A DNA stretch of 42,673 nucleotides from a bacterium (GCA_021789915.1 JAJYIV010000007.1:1-42673); one strand, 5' to 3'; positions 1-7,827 are shown, counted from the first letter of the stretch. Notes: generated by a model from the sequence alone, not told the origin. Translations and numbers: made by a program.

Positions 1-20
1 CTCGCAACACCTCCTTTATA

Positions 21-100
21 GTCGCCATAGTCATATGGCGACACGGTAACCGGAATTAGTATCTACCCGGAGAAACTCAGTAACCGTTAATAGTATCTAC
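21..100. repeat. Inverted repeat plus direct repeat in the left intergenic region
   Basis: Positions 21-29 and 34-42 form a perfect 9-bp inverted repeat (GTCGCCATA, 4-nt loop). It is followed by two copies of a 20-bp direct repeat at 47-66 and 81-100, which share the core TAGTATCTAC and the left part TAACCG. Positions 10-19 on the minus strand read as a near-perfect Shine-Dalgarno sequence (AAAGGAGGTG), so a minus-strand gene probably starts just left of the window. The repeats would then lie between divergent genes, as operators do. Function is inferred only from position and symmetry. Confidence 0.5.
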
Positions 101-133
101 AGCGGGTCTCGTCCGTCTTTGTTTCCTTTCTGC

Positions 134-139
134 TATACT
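134..139 (+). promoter_or_regulatory. -10 element of a probable leaderless promoter
   Basis: TATACT at 134-139 lies 8 nt before the GTG start at 148, so transcription would begin at or within a base or two of the start codon. No convincing -35 box is visible. This suggests a leaderless or nearly leaderless message. Confidence 0.45.
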
Positions 140-147
140 CGCCGCGT

Positions 148-1410
148 GTGGTCTATCCTTTTTTGCTCATCCTGGCGCTTGCGCTGTTCGCCGCGCTCGC
201 GTGGCACAGCCGGCCGCTCGCCGTCGCGCTCGTCGCCGCGGCGCTGCCGTGCTATCTGCTGCGCTTCGATCTCTTCGGATTGCCGACGACGCTCCTGGAA
301 TGGCTGACGATCGTCTTGATCGTCTCCTGGATCGCACGCGGCGAGTGGAAGCGCGTGCGCGATCTGCCGCGGCCGTGGCTGTACGCCGCCGGGTTTATGC
401 TGCTCGCCGCCGTCGTCGCCACGATCACCAGCGCGGACCGCCACGCCGCGCTCGGCATCCTCAAGGCCTACTTCGTCGAGCCGATCCTCTTCTTCCTCGT
501 CGCCGCCACGACGCTGACGCAGCCGCGCGACCGCTTGCGAACCGTCTTCGCGTTCGGCGCGGGCGCCGCTTTCGCCTCCCTCGTCGCGGTGTTCCAGCGC
601 GCCACGGGCTTGGCGATTCCGGTACCGTGGGACGTCTCCCGCCGCGCCACCGGCCCGTTCCCGTACCCGAACGCGCTCGCGCTGTACGTCGAGCCCGCCG
701 TCGTGCTCGCCGCGTTCCGCCTGTACGAGCTTGCCTGCGCGCAAACGAAGAACGCGCGCGCCATCGCCGCGTGGGCCGCGATCGCCGCGCTCGGCGCCGC
801 GGGCGTCGTGCTCGCGCAAAGCGAAGCCGGCGGCGCGGCGCTGCTCGCCACGCTGTTCGCCGCTTCGCTCTTCGTTCCCCGCCTGCGCCGCTTCACGGTC
901 CCGCTCGCCGGCGCGGCGCTCGCGATCTTCTTCGCCATCCCGGCCGGCCGTCGCTATCTCATCCAAAAAATCCAATTCGGCGATTATTCCGAACAGGTGC
1001 GGCTCGGCCAGTGGCAGGAGACGTGGAACATGCTGAGGACGCGGCCGATCTTCGGCGCCGGGCTCTCGGGCTATCCCGCGGCGCTCAAACCGTTTCACAC
1101 GCACACGGCCGACGAGATCTTCCAGTACCCGCACACGCTGGTGTTCAACGTGTGGAGCGAACTCGGGCTGCTCGGGCTTGCGGCGCTGGCGTTCCTTGCG
1201 TGGGCCGCCGTGCGCGCCGTCCGCGACGGGCGGGAGCGCCCCGAGCGCTGGTTCGTGTTCGCCTGCCTGGCCGTCTTCGCGGAGATGACGCTCCACGGGC
1301 TGGCGGACGTCCCGTATTTCAAGAATGATTTGTCCGTTTTGACCTGGATCTTTTTGGCTCTTCTCGTCGCCGCCGCCTATGGACGAACATCCGCCCGCAA
1401 CGCCATATAA
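148..1410 (+). CDS. O-antigen ligase/polymerase-like membrane protein (Wzy/WaaL type)
   Basis: A 420-residue, strongly hydrophobic protein with about ten predicted membrane helices and a large soluble loop in the second half. Near residues 308-340 it carries the pattern seen in O-antigen ligases and polymerases: FGAGLSGYP, then HTHTADE, then a helix containing NVWSELGLLG. Such proteins polymerise or attach lipid-linked glycans at the outer face of the cytoplasmic membrane; the substrate here is unknown. The start is GTG at 148, 8 nt after a TATACT box. The end overlaps the next gene by 32 bp, which suggests translational coupling. Identification is by fold pattern and motif only, so polymerase and ligase cannot be told apart. 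Confidence 0.72.
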   Translation: MVYPFLLILALALFAALAWHSRPLAVALVAAALPCYLLRFDLFGLPTTLLEWLTIVLIVSWIARGEWKRVRDLPRPWLYAAGFMLLAAVVATITSADRHAALGILKAYFVEPILFFLVAATTLTQPRDRLRTVFAFGAGAAFASLVAVFQRATGLAIPVPWDVSRRATGPFPYPNALALYVEPAVVLAAFRLYELACAQTKNARAIAAWAAIAALGAAGVVLAQSEAGGAALLATLFAASLFVPRLRRFTVPLAGAALAIFFAIPAGRRYLIQKIQFGDYSEQVRLGQWQETWNMLRTRPIFGAGLSGYPAALKPFHTHTADEIFQYPHTLVFNVWSELGLLGLAALAFLAWAAVRAVRDGRERPERWFVFACLAVFAEMTLHGLADVPYFKNDLSVLTWIFLALLVAAAYGRTSARNAI

Positions 1411-2002
1411 GCCGGGGCGCGGATTCTGTCTTGTCGCCGTGCTCGTCCTGGCGGCGGCCGTCCTGCTGTTGTCGAAAATCGTGCACGTCATGTACCCGCC
1501 GCCCGCTGTGCCCCTGTTCGAGCCGGCGGCCGGCCTGCGCACGTTCCCGACGGTCGATGCGGCGGTCCAGGCGGGCGTGTCCCTGCGCCTGCCCGCGGAG
1601 GCCTTCGGCGCGCAGCCCTACGCCGTCGCGCAATACATGTCTCCGTCTCCGCTGTACCCGGCCGGCACGACGGACACGGTCTACGCGGCCGGCGGCGCGC
1701 GGCGCTTCGACGTGATGGAACTTCCCGTCGCCTTGTCGGATCCCAAGGTGCGCGCGCTCGAGGCCGGCGCGGCCGGCGGCCGCATGGACGTGAACGGGAT
1801 GGACGGGCGCATCTTCCTGGCGTCCGGCGCGAACCCCGTCTGCCTGGATGCGACGAGGGAGCGTCCGCTGCGCGTCTGCCAGATCGGCGCGCGCCTTGTC
1901 TTTGGCGGCGCGCACGGAACGTTCATCATCCTGGAAGACGGCGACGGGCTGACGGAGGGAGAGATGATCGCGATCGCACGGTCGATGCCGGCGGCGCCAT
2001 GA
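1379..2002 (+). CDS. Single-pass membrane protein of unknown function
   Basis: A 207-residue protein with one N-terminal membrane helix at about residues 16-36 (LVAVLVLAAAVLLLSKIV) and a long, probably extracytoplasmic, soluble domain. No lipobox, metal motif or known fold is recognised. The start ATG sits in CTATGG and lies inside the end of the preceding glycan polymerase/ligase gene, so the two are likely co-expressed and may share a cell-envelope role. A hairpin terminator follows at once. The two cysteines in the soluble domain could form a disulfide. The function is not known to me. Confidence 0.7.
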   Translation: MDEHPPATPYKPGRGFCLVAVLVLAAAVLLLSKIVHVMYPPPAVPLFEPAAGLRTFPTVDAAVQAGVSLRLPAEAFGAQPYAVAQYMSPSPLYPAGTTDTVYAAGGARRFDVMELPVALSDPKVRALEAGAAGGRMDVNGMDGRIFLASGANPVCLDATRERPLRVCQIGARLVFGGAHGTFIILEDGDGLTEGEMIAIARSMPAAP

Positions 2003-2004
2003 CG

Positions 2005-2038
2005 AAAAAACGCCCCGTCGTATGACGAGGCGTTTTTT
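2005..2038. terminator. Bidirectional intrinsic terminator
   Basis: A long hairpin with arms AAAAAACGCC and GGCGTTTTTT plus an inner CGTC/GACG stem. It ends the glycan gene pair on the plus strand and the small membrane-protein gene at 2046-2234 on the minus strand. Confidence 0.85.
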
Positions 2039-2045
2039 GCGCGGG

Positions 2046-2234
2046 CTACTTGCTGCACTTGCGCAGCATGGGGCACGACAGGATGGCGATGTTGGCGAGC
2101 ACCCACAGGACGAGGGCGCTCCACCAGAGATTGCCGTCGACCTTGAGGAGCATCTCCCCGTAGTAGAGGAGGACGTAAAAGGCGACTTCGGACAGGATGC
2201 CGTACGACCACCACTCGGACGTCTTTCCGGACAT
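2046..2234 (-). CDS. Small membrane protein of unknown function
   Basis: A 62-residue protein with two hydrophobic stretches, roughly residues 13-30 and 36-53, that contain several tryptophans and tyrosines. Two cysteines lie in the C-terminal part (SCPMLRKC). The ATG stands in the TCTATG context typical of this window, and the stop codon abuts the bidirectional terminator; these two signals are why I regard it as a real gene despite its size. It sits between the glycan genes and a rhodanese gene of the same strand. Function unknown. Confidence 0.55.
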   Translation of the reverse strand: MSGKTSEWWSYGILSEVAFYVLLYYGEMLLKVDGNLWWSALVLWVLANIAILSCPMLRKCSK

Positions 2235-2283
2235 AGACGCGCTCGTAAAGAATAAAATGCTTTCGCAAGGGAGAAGGCCCGCT

Positions 2284-2586
2284 TCAGGCCGCGGTGCCCT
2301 GATGCCACGCGTTCAAGCCGCCTTCCAAGTGCTCGATGTCGTAGCCCTTCTTTTTTAATTCGTCGGCGACGATGGCGCAGCGCGATCCCGTCTTGCAGAT
2401 CGTCACGATCTTCCTGTCTTTCGGCAGCGTTCCCTGCATCGCGTCGACGAACACCTGGCCCATCGGCACGTTTTTCGATCCCGGAATGGCGTCTTCGCCC
2501 CCTCCGTACTCGTGGGCCTCGCGCACGTCGAGCATTTCGACGGGTCTTCCTTCCTTCAAATGCGTCCGCAATGCTTCCACGGTCAT
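2284..2586 (-). CDS. Single-domain rhodanese
   Basis: A 100-residue protein that is one rhodanese domain. It has the opening signature MLDVREAHEYGGG, the active-site loop CKTGSR (catalytic Cys followed by GxR), and the closing LEGGLNAW. Such proteins carry sulfur as a persulfide in the cytoplasm, for sulfur transfer or cyanide/thiosulfate handling. The open frame continues far upstream, but the start is taken at ATG 2586 (context CCTATG) because the upstream part overlaps the divergent oxidase operon and has no rhodanese-like sequence. It diverges from cyoA across a 45-bp gap that holds a palindromic -10 sequence. Confidence 0.88.
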   Translation of the reverse strand: MTVEALRTHLKEGRPVEMLDVREAHEYGGGEDAIPGSKNVPMGQVFVDAMQGTLPKDRKIVTICKTGSRCAIVADELKKKGYDIEHLEGGLNAWHQGTAA

Positions 2587-2619
2587 AGGAACGATTGGAA
2601 AAGAATGAAGCACGGGGAT

Positions 2620-2627
2620 AGTATACT
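2620..2627. promoter_or_regulatory. Palindromic -10 box shared by divergent promoters
   Basis: AGTATACT is its own reverse complement, so it can supply a TATACT -10 element in both directions. On the plus strand it ends 4 nt before the cyoA start, implying a leaderless cyoA message. On the minus strand it would drive the rhodanese gene with a leader of roughly 25-30 nt. No clear -35 box is visible in either direction. Confidence 0.4.
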
Positions 2628-2631
2628 TCCA

Positions 2632-3552
2632 ATGCCGACTATTGGAAACAACCGGGCCCTCGTGGCGCGCGCCGCCCCCCTGGCGGTCTTCGCGATTTCG
2701 CTCGCGCTGTTTTTCCGATGGACGGTCGGCGGCCATCTCGTCGCCCTCCTGACGCCGCGCGGGTTCGTCGCCGCGCGGGAGCGCGACGTCATCGTCGCGT
2801 CCGTCGGATTGATGCTCGCCGTGGCCGTCCCGACGCTCGCCGCTCTCTACGCCGTCGCCTGGCATTTCCGCGCCGACAATCCGCGCGCCAAGCGCGCGCG
2901 GATTGTCGGCGCGGCGCCCCATCGCTGGTGGCGGGAACTCTGGCTGTAGCTCATCCCCGCCGCCCTGGTGGCCGCGCTCGCAACCATCGCCTGGCGCAGC
3001 ACGCATCTGCTGGATCCGTACGCGCCGCTTCCCGCCGCGGCCTCTTCCGCGCCGCCGCTTCAGGTGGACGTGGTCGCCCTGCGGTGGAAGTGGCTCTTCC
3101 TCTACCCGGCGCAGGGCATCGCGACCGTCAACGCGCTGGCATTCCCCGCGCGCACGCCGGTGCATTTCCTGCTGACGGCCGACGGGCCCATGAGCTCGTT
3201 CTGGATCCCGCAGCTCGGCAGCCAGATCTACGCCATGGCCGCCATGCAGACGCAGCTCACGCTGGAAGCCGACCGCCCCGGCGCGTACGAGGGACGCGAC
3301 ACGGAGATCAACGGCGATGGCTACGCCGGCATGGCGTTTCGCGCCGTCGCCGTGCCGCCGCAGGATTTCGCCGCGTGGGCGGCGCAGGCGAAATCGTCGC
3401 CGCAGCGGCTTGATCGCGCGGCCTACGAAGCGCTCGCGCAGCCAAGCTCCTCCGTGCCGCCGGCATTCTACGGCTCGATCGATCCGGACCTGTTCGCGTG
3501 GATCGTGACGAAGGACATGACGCCCCCGTCCGGCATGAAGCCGGGCATGTGA
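2632..3552 (+). pseudogene. cyoA: Quinol oxidase subunit II, interrupted by one in-frame amber codon
   Basis: Read through the TAG at 2947-2949, this frame gives a normal-length subunit II of about 306 residues. There are N-terminal membrane helices, a helix just after the stop (LIPAALVAALATIAW), then a cupredoxin-like domain with WKWLFLYP and FWIPQLGSQIYAMAAMQTQL. The copper-binding Cys/His ligands of a CuA centre are absent, as expected for a quinol (not cytochrome c) oxidase. The amber falls exactly where the motif E-x3-W-x2-P has its conserved Trp, so a TGG-to-TAG transition is the simplest cause. Everything else is intact and in frame. It could be a recent nonsense mutation, a base-call error, or a site of suppression. 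cyoB follows after one base. Confidence 0.85.
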
Positions 3553-3553
3553 T

Positions 3554-5521
3554 ATGAGCTTCCTCTTCGGCAATCTGACGCCCGCCGACCTGCCGCACAG
3601 CTGGTACATGATCGGCGGCACGGTCACGATCGCCGCGCTGCTGCTCGTTGCCTCGGCGCTTTTGACGCGCTTCAAGCGCTGGGGCTGGCTCTGGCGCGAA
3701 TGGCTCACGTCCACGGATCCGAAGCGCATCGGCGTGATGTACATTCTGATGGCGCTGGCGATGCTGCTGCGCGGGGGCGTGGACGCCGGCATGATCTGGC
3801 TGCAGCAGTCGCTCTCGGTCGGCGCGTCGCAAGGGTATCTCACCGCCAGCCACTTCCAGCAGATCTTCACCGCGCACGGCGACATCATGGTGTTCTTCGC
3901 CACGATGGGACTCCTGATCGGCCTCATGAACCTGGTCGTGCCGCTGCAGATCGGCGCGCGCGACCTCGCCTTTCCCTTCCTCAACTCGCTGGGCTTCTGG
4001 CTCTACGTCGCCGGCGCCGTGCTTATCAACGCGTTCTTCGCCTTCGGCGGCTCATACGCCGCCACGGGCTGGCTGTCGCTGCCGCCGTTGGCCGAGCTCG
4101 CTTACAGCCCGGGCGTCGGCGTGGATTACTGGGTGTGGAGCCTGCAGATCTCGGGCCTGGGCAGCCTGCTTTCCGGCCTCAACTTCTTCGTGACGATCCT
4201 GCGGAAGCGCGCGCCGGGCATGACGCTGATGCGCATGCCGCTGTTCACCTGGACGTCACTGTGCGCCTCCGCGCTCATCCTCACCGCCTTCCCGGTGCTG
4301 ACCGTGACCACGCTGCTCATCTGGCTGGACCGCTTCTTCGGCCTGCACTTTTTCACCACGACGAACGGCGGCAATCCGATGATGTATGTCAACCTCATCT
4401 GGATGTGGGGGCACCCGGAAGTGTACATCCTCGTGTTGCCGTCCTTCGGCGTGTTCTCCGAAGTCGTCTCGACGTTCTCCGGCAAACGCCTGTTCGGCTA
4501 CGTCTCCATGGTCCTCGCGGCGATCACGCTCACGTTCCTTTCGTCGCTCGTGTGGCTGCACCATTTCTTCACCATGGGCTCGGGCGCGGACGTGAATGCG
4601 GCCTTCGGCATTTCGACCATGCTCATCGCCATCCCCGCCGGCGTGCAGGTGTTCAACTGGATCGCCACGATGTGGCGCGGCCGCATCCGCCTGATGACGC
4701 CTTTGAACTGGTTTCTCGGCTTCGCCGTGCTGTTCGTCTTCGGCGGCATGGCGGGCGTGCTGCTCGCTTCCCCGACGGCCGACTACCAGCTTCACAACAC
4801 GCTGTTCCTCGTCGCGCATTTCCATACCATGATCGTCGGCGTCGGGCTGTTCGGCATTTTCGCGGGCCTGACGTTCTGGTTTCCGAAGATCTTCGGCTTC
4901 CGCCTGGACGAGCGCTGGGGCAAGCGCGCGTTCTGGCTGTGGCTCGTCGGCTTCCTCGCGGCCTTCACGCCGCTGTACGTGCTGGGCGCGATGGGGGCGA
5001 ACCGCCGGTTGGACCACTACGCCGCATCCACCGGCTACCAGCCGCTTTACGTCATGGCGGGCGTCGGTTTCCTCATCATCCTTGCGGGCGCCGTGGCGCA
5101 GATAATCCAGGTGATCGTGAGCGTGAAGCATCGCGCGGAGCTGCGCGACCGCACGGGCGACCCGTGGGACGGCCGCACGCTGGAATGGTCGGTGCCCTCG
5201 CCCGCGCCGTTCTACAATTTCGCCGTGATCCCGACGGTGCGCGGACGCGACGCGTTCCGGGAGACGAAGCACGCGCACGCGCATCCGGCCAAGCGCTACG
5301 AGGACATCGTGCTGGCGAAAAACACCGGCATGGGCGTCTCTGTCTCCGCCTTCGCGCTTCTCCTGGGATTCGCCCTCGTGTGGCACATCCTCTGGATGAT
5401 CGCGCTGGGCGCCGTCGGCATCGTCGCCTGCCTGATCGTCCGCTCGTTTGACGACGACACCGAGTACGTCCTGCCGGCGGCGGAGGTCCGGCGGCTCGAA
5501 TCGCAACGCGCGCGCGTATGA
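3554..5521 (+). CDS. cyoB: Cytochrome bo3-type quinol oxidase subunit I
   Basis: A 655-residue heme-copper oxidase catalytic subunit. Metal ligands are all present: H108 (FTAHGDIM) and H424 for the low-spin heme, H422 for the high-spin heme, and H287 (WGHPEVY), H336 and H337 for CuB, with cross-linking Y291. D-channel residues D137 and E289 are kept, as are the quinol-site residues equivalent to E. coli R71, D75, H98 and Q101 (LLRGGVDAG, SHFQQ). The K-channel lysine is not: the family motif GVKIFNW reads GVQVFNW, so position 365 is Gln. The protein reduces oxygen at the membrane using quinol. It begins TATG one base after the cyoA stop and overlaps cyoC by 4 bp (ATGA). Confidence 0.95.
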   Translation: MSFLFGNLTPADLPHSWYMIGGTVTIAALLLVASALLTRFKRWGWLWREWLTSTDPKRIGVMYILMALAMLLRGGVDAGMIWLQQSLSVGASQGYLTASHFQQIFTAHGDIMVFFATMGLLIGLMNLVVPLQIGARDLAFPFLNSLGFWLYVAGAVLINAFFAFGGSYAATGWLSLPPLAELAYSPGVGVDYWVWSLQISGLGSLLSGLNFFVTILRKRAPGMTLMRMPLFTWTSLCASALILTAFPVLTVTTLLIWLDRFFGLHFFTTTNGGNPMMYVNLIWMWGHPEVYILVLPSFGVFSEVVSTFSGKRLFGYVSMVLAAITLTFLSSLVWLHHFFTMGSGADVNAAFGISTMLIAIPAGVQVFNWIATMWRGRIRLMTPLNWFLGFAVLFVFGGMAGVLLASPTADYQLHNTLFLVAHFHTMIVGVGLFGIFAGLTFWFPKIFGFRLDERWGKRAFWLWLVGFLAAFTPLYVLGAMGANRRLDHYAASTGYQPLYVMAGVGFLIILAGAVAQIIQVIVSVKHRAELRDRTGDPWDGRTLEWSVPSPAPFYNFAVIPTVRGRDAFRETKHAHAHPAKRYEDIVLAKNTGMGVSVSAFALLLGFALVWHILWMIALGAVGIVACLIVRSFDDDTEYVLPAAEVRRLESQRARV

Positions 5522-6084
5522 CCGACGAGCGATCCGACACCGCGGCCTTCGGCTTCTGGGTCTATCTGATGACGGACCTGATCGTGTTCGCGACGCTCTT
5601 CGCGGCGTTCTTCGTGCTGCGCGGCGCGACCTTCGGCGGCCCGGCCGGCCGAGACATTTTCCGCCTCCCAAACGCGCTGGCGGAAACGGTCATCCTGCTC
5701 GCGAGCAGCCTCGCGAGCAGCCTCGCGATGAACGCCGTCCTGCGTCGGCGCGTGCGCGCGTCGCTCGCGTGGTTTGGCGCGACCTTCGCGCTTGGCGCGT
5801 CCTTTCTCGCGCTGGAGCTCTCCGAGTTCGGCCGGCTGATCGCCCAAGGCGACGGTCCGACGCGCAGCGCCTTCCTGTCGGCCTTCTTCACGCTGGTGGG
5901 CGCGCACGGGCTGCACATCGCGATCGGATTGCTGTGGATGATCGCCGGCATGATCCAGCTCGCCGTGCGCGGGCCGCGCGAGCGCACCGTCTCGCGCCTG
6001 GACCGGCTCAACCTTTTCTGGCATTTCCTCGACCTCGTGTGGATCTTCATTTTCACGGCCGTGTATCTCGTGAGTTTCGCCTAG
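5518..6084 (+). CDS. cyoC: Quinol oxidase subunit III
   Basis: A 188-residue protein with five membrane helices, the usual number for CyoC. Recognisable features are the N-terminal FGFWVYLMTDLIVFATLFA, the central FFTLVGAHGLHIAIGLLWM with the conserved H-x2-H, and the C-terminal FLDLVWIFIF. It packs against subunit I in the cytoplasmic membrane. Its ATG overlaps the cyoB stop in ATGA, so the two are translationally coupled. The length is slightly below that of E. coli CyoC (204). Confidence 0.93.
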   Translation: MTDERSDTAAFGFWVYLMTDLIVFATLFAAFFVLRGATFGGPAGRDIFRLPNALAETVILLASSLASSLAMNAVLRRRVRASLAWFGATFALGASFLALELSEFGRLIAQGDGPTRSAFLSAFFTLVGAHGLHIAIGLLWMIAGMIQLAVRGPRERTVSRLDRLNLFWHFLDLVWIFIFTAVYLVSFA

Positions 6085-6088
6085 GCGT

Positions 6089-6433
6089 ATGCGCGCACCC
6101 TCCCTCACCTTTCCGCTCATCGGCTTCGCCGCGTCCCTGATGCTCACGCTGGCGGCGTACGCGGCCGTTCTTTGGCACCTGGCGGCTGGCGTCTGGCTGG
6201 TCGGGCTCCTGCTCGCTCTCGCCGTCGCGCAGCTGATCGTCCAGTTGGTTTTTTTTCTCTATCTCGGCGCGGACACTGCTTCGCGCTGGCGCGCGCTTCT
6301 GTTCGCCGCGACGATCGGATTCGTCTTCGTGGTCGTGGCCGGCTCGATCTGGATCATGCAGCATCTCAACTACAACATGATGGCCTCGCCGTCGGCGATG
6401 CAAAAGTACATCGGCAGCCAGCAGGGGTTCTGA
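6089..6433 (+). CDS. cyoD: Quinol oxidase subunit IV
   Basis: A 114-residue protein with three membrane helices, the fold and size of CyoD. The middle helix runs VAQLIVQLVFFLYLG, a family hallmark, and the last is FVFVVVAGSIWIM. The sequence ends in a short polar tail, LNYNMM and beyond. It begins 4 bp after cyoC in CGTATG. It assists assembly of the heme-copper oxidase. A 160-bp palindrome-rich gap separates it from cyoE. Confidence 0.9.
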   Translation: MRAPSLTFPLIGFAASLMLTLAAYAAVLWHLAAGVWLVGLLLALAVAQLIVQLVFFLYLGADTASRWRALLFAATIGFVFVVVAGSIWIMQHLNYNMMASPSAMQKYIGSQQGF

Positions 6434-6436
6434 CGG

Positions 6437-6560
6437 CGGCACCTGCCTGCCGGTAGGCAGGGGGCAGGCCGGAGGCTTCCGGCAAAGAAGGTCTCGTGAT
6501 CCCTCGCCCCGCCTGCATGCAGGCGGGGTCGGGATGACACAGCGGGAGCAGACGGGGTCG
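6437..6560. repeat. Palindromic intergenic repeat cluster
   Basis: The gap between cyoD and cyoE holds a 20-bp imperfect palindrome at about 6440-6459 (CCTGCCTGCC...GGCAGG) and a perfect 22-bp palindrome at 6507-6528 (arms CCCCGCCTGCA/TGCAGGCGGGG). The latter leads into GTCGGGATGACA, and a related GTCGCAATGAC follows. A relative with the arm GCGGGGTCG lies at 36521-36555, and a shorter cousin (CAGGATGACA) at 29567-29611. These resemble mobile REP-type intergenic repeats. Confidence 0.6.
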
Positions 6561-6597
6561 CAATGACGAGAAAAAGTTTCATCATGTATCCATGCCT

Positions 6598-7824
6598 ATG
6601 TCCATGCGCCATTACTACGGCCTCGTGAAACCCGGCATCGTGTACGGCAACGCCCTCCCGTTCGTCGGCGCTTTTTTCCTGGCGACCCGAGGACAGGGGC
6701 ATTGGGAAGAGACATTCGTCCTCGCCCTGATCGGCCTGTCGCTCGTCGTCGCCTCCGCCTGCGTGTTCAACAACATCGTCGACCGGGAGGGAGACGCCAA
6801 GATGGAGCGCACCAAGCGCCGCGCCCTGGCGACCGGCGACGTGTCGATCGGCGCAGCGGCGGTCTACGGCGCGCTGCTGGGCGCGGGCGGCTTCGCCCTG
6901 CTCGCCATCTACGGTCATCTCCTGGCTGTGCTTGCCGCCGCCGTCGGCTTCCTCGTGTACGTCTTCGCCTACAGCCTGTGGGCCAAGCGGCGGACGCCGT
7001 GGGCCACGCTCGTCGGCAGCGTCGCCGGCGCCATGCCGCCCCTGGTCGGCTATGCCGCGGGCGGCGGAACGGATCCGCGGGTCGCCGCCGTTCTCTTCGC
7101 CATCCTGGTTGCCTGGCAGATGACGCATTTTTACGCGATCGCCATCCGTCGCGCGGACGAATACCAGGCGGCGGGCATCCCCGTGCTGCCGCTCGCGCGC
7201 GGCGTGGGCGCGACGAAGCAGCAGATGGTTTTTTGGGCGCTCGTCTTCCTGCTTGCCGCGCCCGTTCCCGCGTTTTTCATCGGCCCATTCGGCGCCGGCT
7301 ATTTCCTCGTTTCCCTTGTCCTCGGCTTCGTCTGGCTCCTGTGGTCCATCGCTGGTTTGCCGCTGGACGACGCAGGCAAGGCCACGCGCGCATGGGCCCG
7401 ATTCATGCTGTTGTACTCGATCGCGGCGACGGCCGTGCTGTTCTTGAGCATGACCGCCGCGGCTTCGCTCAACCGGCCCGCCATGCTTCTCCCGGTCGAA
7501 GAGAACGGCGCTGTGACGACGCAAACAAGCCAGGCTCCCTCCGTGACGTACGCCTGCGACGGAGGCAAGACGATAAACGCGACGTTCATTGAAGGAGCAA
7601 CGCCCCCGCCGCCGCAACCCGGGCAGCCGCCTGTCATGACGGGCAACGTGAACTTGGTCTTCGGCGATGGAACGCGCATGTCGCTGCCACGGACGCTTTC
7701 GGCTGACGGCCTGCGCTACGCGAACGCGGACGAATCATTCGTCTTCTGGTCCAAGGGACAGACGGCCATGGTCCTGCAAAACGGCGCGGAAAAGGATTTC
7801 ACAAACTGCGTCGAGACGCCGTGA
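6598..7824 (+). CDS. cyoE: Heme O synthase with a fused C-terminal MliC-like domain
   Basis: The first 290 residues are a UbiA-family protoheme IX farnesyltransferase. The first Asp-rich motif reads NNIVDREGDAKMERTKRR, the second region ADEYQAAGIPVLPLARG, and there are about nine membrane helices. The enzyme farnesylates heme B to make heme O for CyoB. After the last helix comes a Pro/Thr-rich linker and about 95 extra residues beginning VTYACDGGKTINATF and ending ENCV-like (FTNCVETP), with GDGTRMSLP, LRYANAD and FVFWSKGQ between. That is the pattern of MliC/PliC inhibitors of c-type lysozyme. Helix counting puts it outside the cytoplasm. The start is chosen at ATG 6598 (CCTATG); ATG 6592 is possible. 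I infer the fusion from one continuous frame. Confidence 0.88.
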   Translation: MSMRHYYGLVKPGIVYGNALPFVGAFFLATRGQGHWEETFVLALIGLSLVVASACVFNNIVDREGDAKMERTKRRALATGDVSIGAAAVYGALLGAGGFALLAIYGHLLAVLAAAVGFLVYVFAYSLWAKRRTPWATLVGSVAGAMPPLVGYAAGGGTDPRVAAVLFAILVAWQMTHFYAIAIRRADEYQAAGIPVLPLARGVGATKQQMVFWALVFLLAAPVPAFFIGPFGAGYFLVSLVLGFVWLLWSIAGLPLDDAGKATRAWARFMLLYSIAATAVLFLSMTAAASLNRPAMLLPVEENGAVTTQTSQAPSVTYACDGGKTINATFIEGATPPPPQPGQPPVMTGNVNLVFGDGTRMSLPRTLSADGLRYANADESFVFWSKGQTAMVLQNGAEKDFTNCVETP

Positions 7825-7827
7825 TCA

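Noticed and set aside
133-1542. Long open frame on the minus strand opposite the glycan polymerase/ligase gene
   Set aside because: Charge-rich Arg/Glu composition typical of antisense frames in GC-rich genes; no start signal; the plus-strand membrane protein explains the region.
2947-2949. Genetic-code change or amber recoding to explain the cyoA stop
   Set aside because: TAG ends other genes cleanly (for example at 34937 and 35540) and TGA is also a common stop, so genome-wide recoding is not supported; local suppression remains untested.
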